A stretch of DNA of 64,000 bases from Mycobacterium asiaticum (lineage in GTDB: Bacteria; Actinomycetota; Actinomycetes; Mycobacteriales; Mycobacteriaceae), in contig NZ_LZMH01000069.1 of NCBI RefSeq assembly GCF_001673635.1, positions 186,001-250,000 on the forward strand, read 5' to 3'. This document shows, in pieces, positions 24,124-36,303 of the stretch. A program made the translations under genes and the position numbers. The notes beneath the pieces were generated by a model that worked only from the letters and a program-made list of their open reading frames with translations, was not told where the DNA came from and did no database searches. Within the stretch, counting starts at the first letter, position 1. The number at the start of each line of letters is the position of its first letter.

Positions 24124-26040
24124 ATGGTGTCTGTGGGCCTTTCAGTGGGACGGGGCATCGCTGACATCACCGGAGAGGCCACGGAATGCGGCATGCTCGG
24201 CTACGGGAAGACCGAGCAGCGCACCGCTGGCATCCACCTTCGGTTGCGAGCACGCGCGTTCGTCTTCGACGACGGGAAATCGCGGGTGCTGCTGGTGGTG
24301 GCCGAGCTACCGCTGCCGATGCAGAACGTCACCGACGAGGTGCTGCGCCGGTTGTCCGCGTCGTACGGCCGCACCTACACCGCCCAGAACACCGTCATCA
24401 CGACCACGCACACCCACTCGGGGCCGGGTGGCTATTGCGGGCACCTGCTCTACAACCTGTCGACGAGCGGGTTTCGACCCGCGACGTTCGGAGCGATCGT
24501 CGACGGAATCGTCGAGGCGGTGCGGTACGCCCACGACGACGTCGCGCCCGCGGAGGTGACGTTGTCGCACGGCGAGCTGCGCGACGCCAGCATCAACCGG
24601 TCGCCGTCGTCGTTCGACCGGAATCCTGAACAGGACAAGGATTTCTTTCCTGGCCGCATCGACCCGCTCACCACACTGGTGCGCATCGATCGCGACGACC
24701 GCACCGTGGGCGCCGTCCACTTCTTCGCCACGCACGGCACCAGCATGACCAACCGCAATGTTCTGGTGTCCAGTGACAACAAGGGCTTCGCGGCCTACCA
24801 CTGGGAACGCACCGTCGGCGCCGCCGACTACCTCGACGGACAGCCCGATCTCATCGCCGCCTTCGCACAGACCAATGCGGGCGACATGAGCCCCCACGTC
24901 GACGGGCCCATCGCCTACGGCCCCTCGACGGTGGCCGACGAACTGGCCAACACCGAGCGCATCGGGATGTCCCAGTTCCAGGACGCGTTCTCGCAGTTGG
25001 ACAACGGCACACCGATCGGCGCCGGCGTGGACTCGCGCTTCACCTACGTCGACCTCGGCGCGGTGCGGGTGCGCGGCGAATACACCCCCGACGGACAAGA
25101 GCGCCACACCGGACGCGCGCAGATCGCCGCCGCAACAATGGCGGGCACCGACGAAGGCGAGGGGTTCCGAGGCTTCCGGCAAGGGCGGAACCCGTTCTGG
25201 GACAAAGTTTCCGGTGGAATCTACCGGTTGTCGGCGCGACTGCGGGCGGCACACGCCCCGAAAGGCATCGTGGTGCCCGCTCACCTGATCAACCGGTTGC
25301 AGCCATTCGTGCAGGAGATCGTGCCAGTGCACCTGCTGCGAATCGGGCGGCTCTATCTGATCGGTATCCCCGGCGAGCCGACGATCGTCTCGGGACTGCG
25401 GCTGCGTCGTACGGTGGCTTCGATCGTCGGCGCCGAGCTGAATGATGTGCTTTGCGTGGGCTACTGCAACGCCTACATCCACTATGTGACCACGCCGGAG
25501 GAGTATCTCGAACAACGCTACGAGGGTGGCAGCACCTTGTTCGGCCGATGGGAGCTGCCGGCGTTGATGCAGACGGTGGCCGGGCTGGCCGAAGCTATGC
25601 GCGACGGTCGTCCGGTTGATCCCGGGCCCGGTCCGAGGCCGCACAAGCCGCGCAGCTGGTTACGCGACATTCGTGCCGACACCGGCTCGTTTGGCTCGAT
25701 CCTGGCCGAGCCCACCGGTACCTGCCGGCGCGGCACGACCGCCGAAGCGGTATTCGTCAGTGCCCATCCCAACAACGACCTGCACCGCAATCGGACCTAC
25801 ATCGAGGTGCTCCGCCTCGACGGTGACCAGTGGGTGCGGGTCGCCGATGACGGGGACTGGTGCACGACGTTCCGGTGGGAGCGCGACGGCCGCAGCGGGT
25901 CGCGGGTGCAGATCACCTGGGACATCCCGACCGATGCGACGCTGGGAACGTATCGCATCGTGCACCACGGCATGGCCCGTGACAGCCACCGCAGGCTGCA
26001 GCCGTTCCTGGCGACGACCCACGAATTCACGGTCGCCTAG
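24124..26040 (+). CDS. Neutral/alkaline ceramidase family protein (Rv0669c-like)
   Basis: A 638-residue hydrolase that splits ceramide into sphingosine and fatty acid. A Zn-binding THTHSGPGG (H96, H98) is followed by FFATHGTSM near 200 and the nucleophile motif NAGDMSPH with S256. The C-terminal beta-sandwich domain of the family covers roughly residues 480-638 (WVRVADDGDWCTTFRWER ... YRIVHHGMARD). No clear signal peptide is seen at the N-terminus (MVSVGLSVGRGIADITG). The start is ATG 24124, with GGAGGACGGGCG just upstream. Its stop overlaps the convergent AbiEi-like gene stop (CTAG). Confidence 0.92.
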   Translation: MVSVGLSVGRGIADITGEATECGMLGYGKTEQRTAGIHLRLRARAFVFDDGKSRVLLVVAELPLPMQNVTDEVLRRLSASYGRTYTAQNTVITTTHTHSGPGGYCGHLLYNLSTSGFRPATFGAIVDGIVEAVRYAHDDVAPAEVTLSHGELRDASINRSPSSFDRNPEQDKDFFPGRIDPLTTLVRIDRDDRTVGAVHFFATHGTSMTNRNVLVSSDNKGFAAYHWERTVGAADYLDGQPDLIAAFAQTNAGDMSPHVDGPIAYGPSTVADELANTERIGMSQFQDAFSQLDNGTPIGAGVDSRFTYVDLGAVRVRGEYTPDGQERHTGRAQIAAATMAGTDEGEGFRGFRQGRNPFWDKVSGGIYRLSARLRAAHAPKGIVVPAHLINRLQPFVQEIVPVHLLRIGRLYLIGIPGEPTIVSGLRLRRTVASIVGAELNDVLCVGYCNAYIHYVTTPEEYLEQRYEGGSTLFGRWELPALMQTVAGLAEAMRDGRPVDPGPGPRPHKPRSWLRDIRADTGSFGSILAEPTGTCRRGTTAEAVFVSAHPNNDLHRNRTYIEVLRLDGDQWVRVADDGDWCTTFRWERDGRSGSRVQITWDIPTDATLGTYRIVHHGMARDSHRRLQPFLATTHEFTVA

Positions 26041-26963
26041 GGTTGGCGAGCAGACGCAAAAGCCCCCGGACGCACGGCGTGTCGGGGGCTTTCGCGTCTG
26101 TTCGCCAAGTGGACCTTGACCCGGTCCGAAAGCCCAACAGGGTCGCCGTGGACGTCGTCGACGGTGATCGGGACCGTCAGCCAGCCGCATTCTTGCAACC
26201 GCGCCGTTTTCAGCCGATCGTGCATCAACGCGCTGCGACGCAGATGCCATTCCAGGCTGTCGTACTCAGCCACGACCATCGCATCCGGCCAGGCGAAGTC
26301 GGCGCGCCAGGTCTCGCCGTACTCATCCACAATCGTGTACTGCAATTCCGGTGTGGGGACCTGATTGTCGATGAACACCAGCCGCGCCTCACTTTCCATC
26401 GGTGACTCGGCTCGACCGTCGGCGTACCCGATCAGCTCCCGCACCTTGACGATGCCGCGCCGTCCCTTCTGCTCGCGGATGACGGCGTCGAGTTCGCCTC
26501 GTGTGCACACCCCGATGTGCATGGCGGCGTCCAGCGTAGCCAGGCCGCGCGGGCGCCGCAGCGTCCGCGCGACCTCGATCGCCGTCCAGGCCGGGGCGGT
26601 GGCGAGACGACCCTCTACCCGACGCAGCGGTGCGCCGATCCGCTGATGCACCATCAGATTCGTCGAGGGCCGCATGCGCACACCGGGATCGAGGATATGA
26701 AGCCGCGACGTGTTCTCGGTGTCGAAGCCGTACAGGGCGGCGGCGGTACCCATGCAAGCGACGATCGCTTCGCGGGCCAGCAAGTCCAGCGCCGCCAGTC
26801 GGTCCAGCGCATCAGGTGTGCCGAAGCTGTAGACGCCGTGGCAGACCCGAATCAGCTTGCCCGCCTTGACGAGTCCGGTCAGTTGCTTGCGGGTCATGGT
26901 GGTCAAGAGTTGGGCGGTGGTGAGGAGTCCGCCGTAGTCCGGCGGGGCGCATTCGACGTTCAC
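26037..26963 (-). CDS. AbiEi/DUF559-like protein (type IV antitoxin-like N-terminus, nuclease-like C-terminus)
   Basis: A 308-residue protein. The N-terminal winged-helix part (GLLTTAQLLTTMTRKQLTGLVKAGKLIRVCHGVYSFG, seen as LTGLVKAGKLIRVCHGVY) resembles AbiEi antitoxins of type IV toxin-antitoxin systems. The middle carries IHVLDPG-like segments. The C-terminal region has a Vsr/DUF559-like nuclease pattern (ESPMESEARLVF, RADFAWPDAMVVAEYDS). No AbiEii nucleotidyltransferase toxin is adjacent. The last about 22 codons are made of palindromic repeat copy 3, so the natural C-terminus was probably replaced when the repeat arrived. Start GTG 26963. Not present here in M. tuberculosis by memory. Function unproven. 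Confidence 0.7.
   Translation of the reverse strand: MNVECAPPDYGGLLTTAQLLTTMTRKQLTGLVKAGKLIRVCHGVYSFGTPDALDRLAALDLLAREAIVACMGTAAALYGFDTENTSRLHILDPGVRMRPSTNLMVHQRIGAPLRRVEGRLATAPAWTAIEVARTLRRPRGLATLDAAMHIGVCTRGELDAVIREQKGRRGIVKVRELIGYADGRAESPMESEARLVFIDNQVPTPELQYTIVDEYGETWRADFAWPDAMVVAEYDSLEWHLRRSALMHDRLKTARLQECGWLTVPITVDDVHGDPVGLSDRVKVHLANRRESPRHAVRPGAFASARQP
26043..26108. terminator. Palindromic repeat copy 3, inside the 3' end of the AbiEi-like gene
   Basis: Arms TTGGCGAGCAGACGCAAAAG... (26043-26068) and their complement (26083-26108) with two mismatches. Starts 3 bp after the ceramidase stop, so it can end that transcript, and it encodes the last residues of the opposing gene. Confidence 0.8.
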
Positions 26964-27051
26964 CTACGGCATGGTGTCGCAAGTGCGCGAGAGTTGTTGC
27001 CGTGCAGCGGGCTAAGTAGCGCTGGCTGTGGATAGGCGCGCGGGTGGGGAT

Positions 27052-27115
27052 GCGCGAGCAGACGCAAAAGCCCCCGACACGCCGTGCGTGGGGGGGCTTT
27101 TGCGTCTGCTCGCGC
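27052..27115. terminator. Palindromic repeat copy 4, 3' of rpoC
   Basis: Arms GCGCGAGCAGACGCAAAAGC and complement, perfect over the outer 24 bp. Lies 14 bp beyond the rpoC stop and before the AbiEi-like gene on the same strand, so it is the likely end of the rpoBC transcript. Confidence 0.82.
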
Positions 27116-27128
27116 TACCTAACGCTAC

Positions 27129-31079
<3,951 letters not shown>

Positions 31080-31147
31080 GTAACTCCCTTTCCCCTTGCG
31101 GGTTTAGTAACTACTTAAAACTGGGTTTCCCTAACGGACCAAAAGGA

Positions 31148-34100
31148 TCAGGCAAGATCCTCTACAGACGCGGATTCGTTGCGCGACAGGTTGATTCCCA
31201 AGTTGGCTGCGGCCCGCTCGAGGTCTTCGTCCTCGCCTTCGCGGAGCTCGATCGCCGCACCGTCACTCGAGAGCACCTCGACGTTGAGGCACAGCGACTG
31301 CAGCTCCTTGAGCAGCACCTTGAACGACTCGGGGATGCCGGGCTCGGGAATGTTCTCGCCCTTGACGATCGCCTCGTAGACCTTGACCCGGCCGACGGTG
31401 TCGTCGGACTTGATGGTCAAGAGCTCCTGCAACGTGTACGCGGCGCCGTAGGCCTGCATGGCCCAGCACTCCATCTCACCGAACCGCTGGCCACCGAACT
31501 GCGCCTTACCGCCCAGCGGCTGCTGGGTGATCATCGAGTACGGGCCGGTGGAGCGGGCGTGAATCTTGTCGTCCACCAAGTGGTGCAGCTTCATGATGTA
31601 CATGTAGCCAACGGTCACCGGGTACGGGAACGGCTCACCGCTGCGGCCGTCGAACAGCACCGCCTTGCCGTCCTCGTTCACCAGCACCTCACCGTCGCGG
31701 TTGGGCAGCGTGGCCGACAGCAGACCCTGCAGCTCCTCCTCCTTGGCGCCGTCGAACACCGGCGTCGAGACGATCTGGTTCGGCTGGGCGTGCCGCAGCT
31801 CCTCGGGCAGGTTGGTCGCCCACTCCGGAGTGCCCTCGATATTCCACCCGGCCTTGGCCACCCACCCCAGGTGGGTCTCCAGGATCTGCCCGATGTTCAT
31901 CCGTCGCGGCACACCGTGGGTGTTCAGGATGATGTCTACCGGAGTGCCGTCCGGCAGGAACGGCATGTCCTCCACCGGCAGGATCTTGCCGATGACGCCC
32001 TTGTTGCCGTGCCGGCCGGCGAGCTTGTCGCCGTCGGAGATCTTGCGCTTCTGGGCCACGTAGACGCGGACCAGCTCGTTGACACCGGCAGGCAGCTCGT
32101 CGTCGTCCTCGCGGGAGAACACCCGGATGCCGATGACCTTGCCGGATTCACCGTGCGGCACCTTCAGGGAGGTGTCGCGGACCTCGCGGGCCTTCTCTCC
32201 GAAGATGGCGCGCAGCAACCGCTCCTCCGGGGTCAGCTCGGTTTCACCCTTGGGGGTGACCTTGCCGACCAGGATGTCGCCGTCGCGCACCTCGGCACCG
32301 ATGCGCACGATGCCCCGCTCGTCCAGGTCTGCCAGCACCTCGTCGGAGACGTTCGGGATGTCCCGGGTGATCTCCTCGGCGCCCAGCTTGGTGTCGCGGG
32401 CGTCGATCTCGTGCTCCTCGATGTGGATCGAGGTCAGCACGTCCTCTTCGACGAGGCGGTTGGACAGGATGATGGCGTCCTCGTAGTTGTGGCCCTCCCA
32501 CGGCATGACCGCAACCAGCAGGTTCTTGCCCAGGGCCATCTCACCGTTCTCGGTGCACGGCCCGTCGGCGATCACCTGGCCGGCTTCCACCCGGTCCCCC
32601 GCATCCACGATCGGCGACTGGTTGGCGCAGGTGCCGTGGTTGGAGCGGGCGAACTTGCGCATCCGGTAGGTGCGCCGGGTGCCGGCGTCGTGCATGACGG
32701 TGATGTAGTCGGCCGACACCTCCTCGATGACACCGGCCTCCTCGGCGACGACGACGTCGCCGGCGTCGATGGCCGCACGCAGCTCCATGCCGGTACCCAC
32801 CAGCGGCGCCTCGCTGCGCACCAGCGGAACCGCCTGGCGCTGCATGTTGGCACCCATCAGGGCACGGTTGGCATCGTCGTGCTCGAGGAACGGAATCATC
32901 GCGGTGGCCACCGACACCATCTGGCGCGGGGACACGTCCATGTAGTCCACCTCGGACGAGGGCACGTACTCGACCTCGCCCGCCTTCCGGCGGACCAGCA
33001 CACGCGGCTCGGCGAAGCGGCCCTCGTTGTCGATCGGCGAGTTGGCCTGCGCCACCACGTGACGGTCTTCCTCGTCGGCGGTCAGGTAGTGGATCTCATC
33101 CGAAACGACCCCGTCTACAACCTTCCGATAAGGCGTCTCGATGAAGCCGAACGGGTTGACCCGCGCGTACACCGACAGCGACCCGATCAGACCGATGTTC
33201 GGTCCTTCCGGGGTCTCGATCGGGCACATCCGGCCGTAGTGCGAGGGGTGCACGTCACGGACTTCCAGGCCGGCACGCTCACGGGACAGACCGCCGGGGC
33301 CCAGGGCCGACAGGCGGCGCTTGTGAGTCAGACCCGACAACGGGTTGTTCTGGTCCATGAACTGCGAGAGCTGGCTGGTGCCGAAGAACTCCTTGATCGC
33401 GGCGACGACCGGCCGGATGTTGATCAGGGTCTGCGGCGTGATGGCCTCGACGTCCTGGGTGGTCATCCGCTCACGGACGACGCGCTCCATCCGGGACATG
33501 CCGACCCGGATCTGGTTCTGGATCAGCTCGCCCACGGTGCGCAACCGGCGGTTGCCGAAGTGGTCGATGTCGTCGGTCTCCACCGGCACCTCGGAGCCGC
33601 CGGGCACCGTCATCGTGTGCTGTCCCTCGTGCAGACGCACCAGGTACTCGATGGTGGCGACGACGTCTTCCTCGGTCAGCGTCGAGCTGGTGATCGGCTC
33701 GCCGGCGTGCAGGCCGAGCTTCTTGTTGACCTTGTAGCGGCCGACGCGGGCCAGGTCGTAGCGCTTCTCCTTGAAGAACAGGTTCTCCAGCAGGGTCTGC
33801 GCCGACTCCTTGGTCGGCGGTTCGCCCGGACGCAGCTTGCGGTAGATGTCCAGCAGCGCCTCGTCGGTGCCCGCGGTGTTGTCCTTCTCCAGGGTGCCCA
33901 TCATGATCTCGGAGAAGCCGAACCGCTCGTGGATCTGCTCGTTGGTCCAGCCGAGGGCCTTGAGCAGCACGGTCACGGGCTGGCGGCGCTTGCGGTCGAT
34001 GCGCACACCCACGGTGTCGCGCTTGTCGACGTCGAACTCCAGCCAGGCGCCGCGGCTCGGGATCACCTTGACGCTGTGCAGCAGCTTCTCGGTGGACTTG

Positions 34101-34615
34101 TCGATGGTCTCGTCGAAGTACACACCCGGCGAGCGCACCAGCTGGCTGACCACCACACGCTCGGTGCCGTTGATGATGAAGGTGCCCTTCTCCGTCATCA
34201 TCGGGAAGTCACCCATGAACACCGTCTGGCTCTTGATCTCGCCGGTGTTGTTGTTGATGAACTCGGCGGTGACGAACAGCGGCGCCGCGTACGTCATGTC
34301 CTTGTCTTTGCACTCGTCGACCGGCGCCTTGACCTCGTCGAAGCGGGGGTCGGAGAAAGACAGCGACATCGAGCCGGAGAAGTCCTCGATCGGCGACAGC
34401 TCGTCGAGGACCTCTTCGAGGCCGCCCTTGGGGTTGACCTCGCCGCGCTCGATCGCGCGGTCGCGCCAGTCCTGCGAGCCGATCAGCCATTCGAAGGAAT
34501 CGGTCTGAACGTCAAGCAGCCCCGGAACCTCGAGCGGTTCACGGAGCTTGGCGAAGGACACCCGGTTCGGCGCCCCAGGTACGGAGTTGTTTGAGCTCTG
34601 GCGGAAATCGGCCAA
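31148..34615 (-). CDS. rpoB: RNA polymerase beta subunit
   Basis: A 1155-residue beta subunit from TTG 34615 (start LADFRQSSNNSVPG). Target of rifamycins. The resistance-determining region GTSQLSQFMDQNNPL then SGLTHKRRLSALGPGG (33296-33382) is wild type, including the D, H and S positions known as 435, 445 and 450 in M. tuberculosis numbering (TCG serine at 33308-33310). A GGAAGGA site at 34622-34628, 6 nt before TTG 34615, favours this start. The frame stays open to GTG 34633, which would add six residues (VLEGRI). A shorter N-terminus than in M. tuberculosis. First gene of rpoBC. Confidence 0.98.
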   Translation of the reverse strand: MADFRQSSNNSVPGAPNRVSFAKLREPLEVPGLLDVQTDSFEWLIGSQDWRDRAIERGEVNPKGGLEEVLDELSPIEDFSGSMSLSFSDPRFDEVKAPVDECKDKDMTYAAPLFVTAEFINNNTGEIKSQTVFMGDFPMMTEKGTFIINGTERVVVSQLVRSPGVYFDETIDKSTEKLLHSVKVIPSRGAWLEFDVDKRDTVGVRIDRKRRQPVTVLLKALGWTNEQIHERFGFSEIMMGTLEKDNTAGTDEALLDIYRKLRPGEPPTKESAQTLLENLFFKEKRYDLARVGRYKVNKKLGLHAGEPITSSTLTEEDVVATIEYLVRLHEGQHTMTVPGGSEVPVETDDIDHFGNRRLRTVGELIQNQIRVGMSRMERVVRERMTTQDVEAITPQTLINIRPVVAAIKEFFGTSQLSQFMDQNNPLSGLTHKRRLSALGPGGLSRERAGLEVRDVHPSHYGRMCPIETPEGPNIGLIGSLSVYARVNPFGFIETPYRKVVDGVVSDEIHYLTADEEDRHVVAQANSPIDNEGRFAEPRVLVRRKAGEVEYVPSSEVDYMDVSPRQMVSVATAMIPFLEHDDANRALMGANMQRQAVPLVRSEAPLVGTGMELRAAIDAGDVVVAEEAGVIEEVSADYITVMHDAGTRRTYRMRKFARSNHGTCANQSPIVDAGDRVEAGQVIADGPCTENGEMALGKNLLVAVMPWEGHNYEDAIILSNRLVEEDVLTSIHIEEHEIDARDTKLGAEEITRDIPNVSDEVLADLDERGIVRIGAEVRDGDILVGKVTPKGETELTPEERLLRAIFGEKAREVRDTSLKVPHGESGKVIGIRVFSREDDDELPAGVNELVRVYVAQKRKISDGDKLAGRHGNKGVIGKILPVEDMPFLPDGTPVDIILNTHGVPRRMNIGQILETHLGWVAKAGWNIEGTPEWATNLPEELRHAQPNQIVSTPVFDGAKEEELQGLLSATLPNRDGEVLVNEDGKAVLFDGRSGEPFPYPVTVGYMYIMKLHHLVDDKIHARSTGPYSMITQQPLGGKAQFGGQRFGEMECWAMQAYGAAYTLQELLTIKSDDTVGRVKVYEAIVKGENIPEPGIPESFKVLLKELQSLCLNVEVLSSDGAAIELREGEDEDLERAAANLGINLSRNESASVEDLA

Positions 34616-34621
34616 GATGCG

Positions 34622-34628
34622 TCCTTCC
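34622..34628 (-). promoter_or_regulatory. Shine-Dalgarno of rpoB
   Basis: GGAAGGA on the minus strand, 6 nt before TTG 34615. It lies inside the alternative GTG 34633 reading, so the shorter start is preferred. Confidence 0.65.
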
Positions 34629-34633
34629 AGCAC

Positions 34634-35166
34634 CTCGTGCGACTATGAGAGCCCTGAGGAGGCCTTGGGAAGTGGCCTTGCCCGCCGAGGGTCTGTTCGC
34701 CGCAGATAATTGTGTCGGTTCGGCTGGCGGACGAACTGTCCGATCTCACGCACGCAACCGAATAGCTGAGCCGCAAAAAAGGGCTCAGGCTATGACCACG
34801 GTGTCAGTGGCGGAGTGAGGTGGGCAGGAAGTAGCCAGCGCAACGTCCAACAATAGCGCAGGACGGCGCATTCCTCAAATACCCACGCCAATCAGCAGTC
34901 ATAGCCGTCCGCGGGGGAGTGGCGCTGGCTGGCACCTCGGGTTGCCCTGGACAGGTACGACACATGCTGCCCAACAGATTGGCTCGTTTGGGCCTCGTCG
35001 TCAAGGGGGGCATGCGGCAAGTTGTGGGAAGTTAACGGGAAACTTTCACGTCGAGCCAGCGCGGACCGGCGGCCGTGACCGACCGGAGGCGTGCGGGAGC
35101 CATTCAGAATCCCGGCAAGCGCAAATCGGCCGCGAGGCCGGTATGAGGCTCGATATCGGCCAGAGA
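34634..35166. other. Long intergenic region upstream of rpoB
   Basis: 533 bp without a gene, between mkl and rpoB on the same strand. It holds a 7-bp inverted repeat (CTGAGCC 34766-34772, GGCTCAG 34782-34788) with an A-rich loop, and a candidate promoter at 34976-35004. No ORF with coding character is seen. In M. tuberculosis I recall a run of small genes including vapBC6 between mkl and rpoB; none is present here. Confidence 0.6.
34976..35004 (-). promoter_or_regulatory. Candidate SigA-type promoter for rpoBC
   Basis: TTGACG (35004-34999) and CAATCT (34981-34976) on the minus strand with a 17-bp spacer, about 360 bp upstream of the rpoB start. Weak -10. Inference. Confidence 0.3.
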
Positions 35167-36171
35167 TCAGTAGTCGTGCGACTGGTACTTGTGGGTGCCT
35201 TCGAGGTCGTCGAGGATCGCGGCCTGGGCGTTCTTGGGCAGGGTGTGCAGCATGGCACGCACCCGGGCCTGGCGGCGGGCGACGGCCTTGCGCTCGGGCA
35301 TGCCGGGCGTGGCCTGGATCTGCGGCGGGACGCCTTCGATGTCCTCCACACCACCGGCGTGCTGGCCGGCGTCGACCATCGCCTGCTCCTCGGCCATGGT
35401 GGCTTCGTCCTTCTCCTCGGACATACCGATCGGGCCGATACGGCGCCCGTTGAGGAACTGGCGGACCACCGGCTCGTCGCTGGTCAGCAGCACTTCGCGC
35501 GGCCCGAACATGACGAGGTGCTTGCGGAACAACATGCCCATGTTGTCCGGCACGGTGCGGGCGATGTTGATGTTGTGCGTGACGATCAGGATGGTCGCGT
35601 CGATCTGCGCGTTGATGTCCATGATCAGCTGGCTCAGGTAGGCCGTACGCACCGGGTCCAGACCGGAGTCCGGCTCGTCGCAGAGGATGATCTGCGGGTC
35701 CAGCACCAGGGCGCGGGCCAGGCCGGCACGCTTGCGCATACCACCGGAGATCTCACCGGGGAACTTCTTCTCGTCGCCGCCGAGACCCACCATCTCCAGC
35801 TTCTCCATGACGATGTCACGGATCTCGCTTTCCTTCTTCTTGGTGTGCTCGCGCAACGGGAACGCAGTGTTGTCGTAGAGGTTCATCGAACCGAACAGCG
35901 CGCCGTCCTGGAACAGCACCCCGAACAGGGTGCGGATCTCGTACAGCTCCTTGGCCGAGCATTCGATGATGTCGGTGCCGTCGATGATGATCGAACCGCG
36001 TTCCGGCCGCAGCAGACCGATGAGGGACTTGAGGAACACCGACTTGCCGGTACCTGACGGCCCCAGCAACACGCTGACCTCCCCGGAGGGGATTTCGAGC
36101 GTGACGTCTTCCCAAATCCTCGAGGATCCGAAGGACTTCGTGAGTCCGTTGACCTCGATGCTGACGCCCAT
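35167..36171 (-). CDS. mkl: Mkl (MceG-type) ATPase of Mce lipid transporters
   Basis: An ABC ATPase of 334 residues from ATG 36171 (MGVSIEVNGLTKSFGSSRIWEDV). Walker A is GPSGTGKS near residue 37, the signature is SGGMRKRAGLARAL near 139, Walker B is IILCDEPDSGLDP near 160, and the H-loop is VTHNINIAR. The C-terminal extension of about 90 residues is typical for Mkl/MceG, the ATPase shared by the Mce cholesterol and fatty acid importers. A GAAGGGA site precedes ATG 36171. The frame continues to GTG 36240 (VRYSDSSHRR), matching the longer M. tuberculosis annotation, so that start cannot be excluded. No mce genes are nearby. Confidence 0.92.
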   Translation of the reverse strand: MGVSIEVNGLTKSFGSSRIWEDVTLEIPSGEVSVLLGPSGTGKSVFLKSLIGLLRPERGSIIIDGTDIIECSAKELYEIRTLFGVLFQDGALFGSMNLYDNTAFPLREHTKKKESEIRDIVMEKLEMVGLGGDEKKFPGEISGGMRKRAGLARALVLDPQIILCDEPDSGLDPVRTAYLSQLIMDINAQIDATILIVTHNINIARTVPDNMGMLFRKHLVMFGPREVLLTSDEPVVRQFLNGRRIGPIGMSEEKDEATMAEEQAMVDAGQHAGGVEDIEGVPPQIQATPGMPERKAVARRQARVRAMLHTLPKNAQAAILDDLEGTHKYQSHDY

Positions 36172-36303
36172 GGGAGATCCCTTCCGTCGACGCGCGAACC
36201 CGCCACCAGGTCGTCTGTGGCTTGAGTCACTGTAGCGCACGCCTGGTGCGCGGCATCAGGGTTGGGAAGATAACAATCCTGGGCGCGATTCCTGTTCCGC
36301 GAC

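Noticed and set aside
31559..34594. Long plus-strand open frame (1011 codons) opposite rpoB, and similar ones opposite rpoC (29448-31076), fusA (14193-16292), tuf (12722-13978) and the mannosidase (43450-45780)
   Set aside because: These are antisense shadows caused by high-GC codon bias; residue composition is unusual (rich in His, Leu, Gln, Val, Arg) and no family motif is seen, while the opposite strand holds unambiguous genes.
34700..34760. Possible -10 element AATTAT near the rpoB leader
   Set aside because: No -35 at a fitting distance; only the candidate at 34976-35004 was kept, at low confidence.
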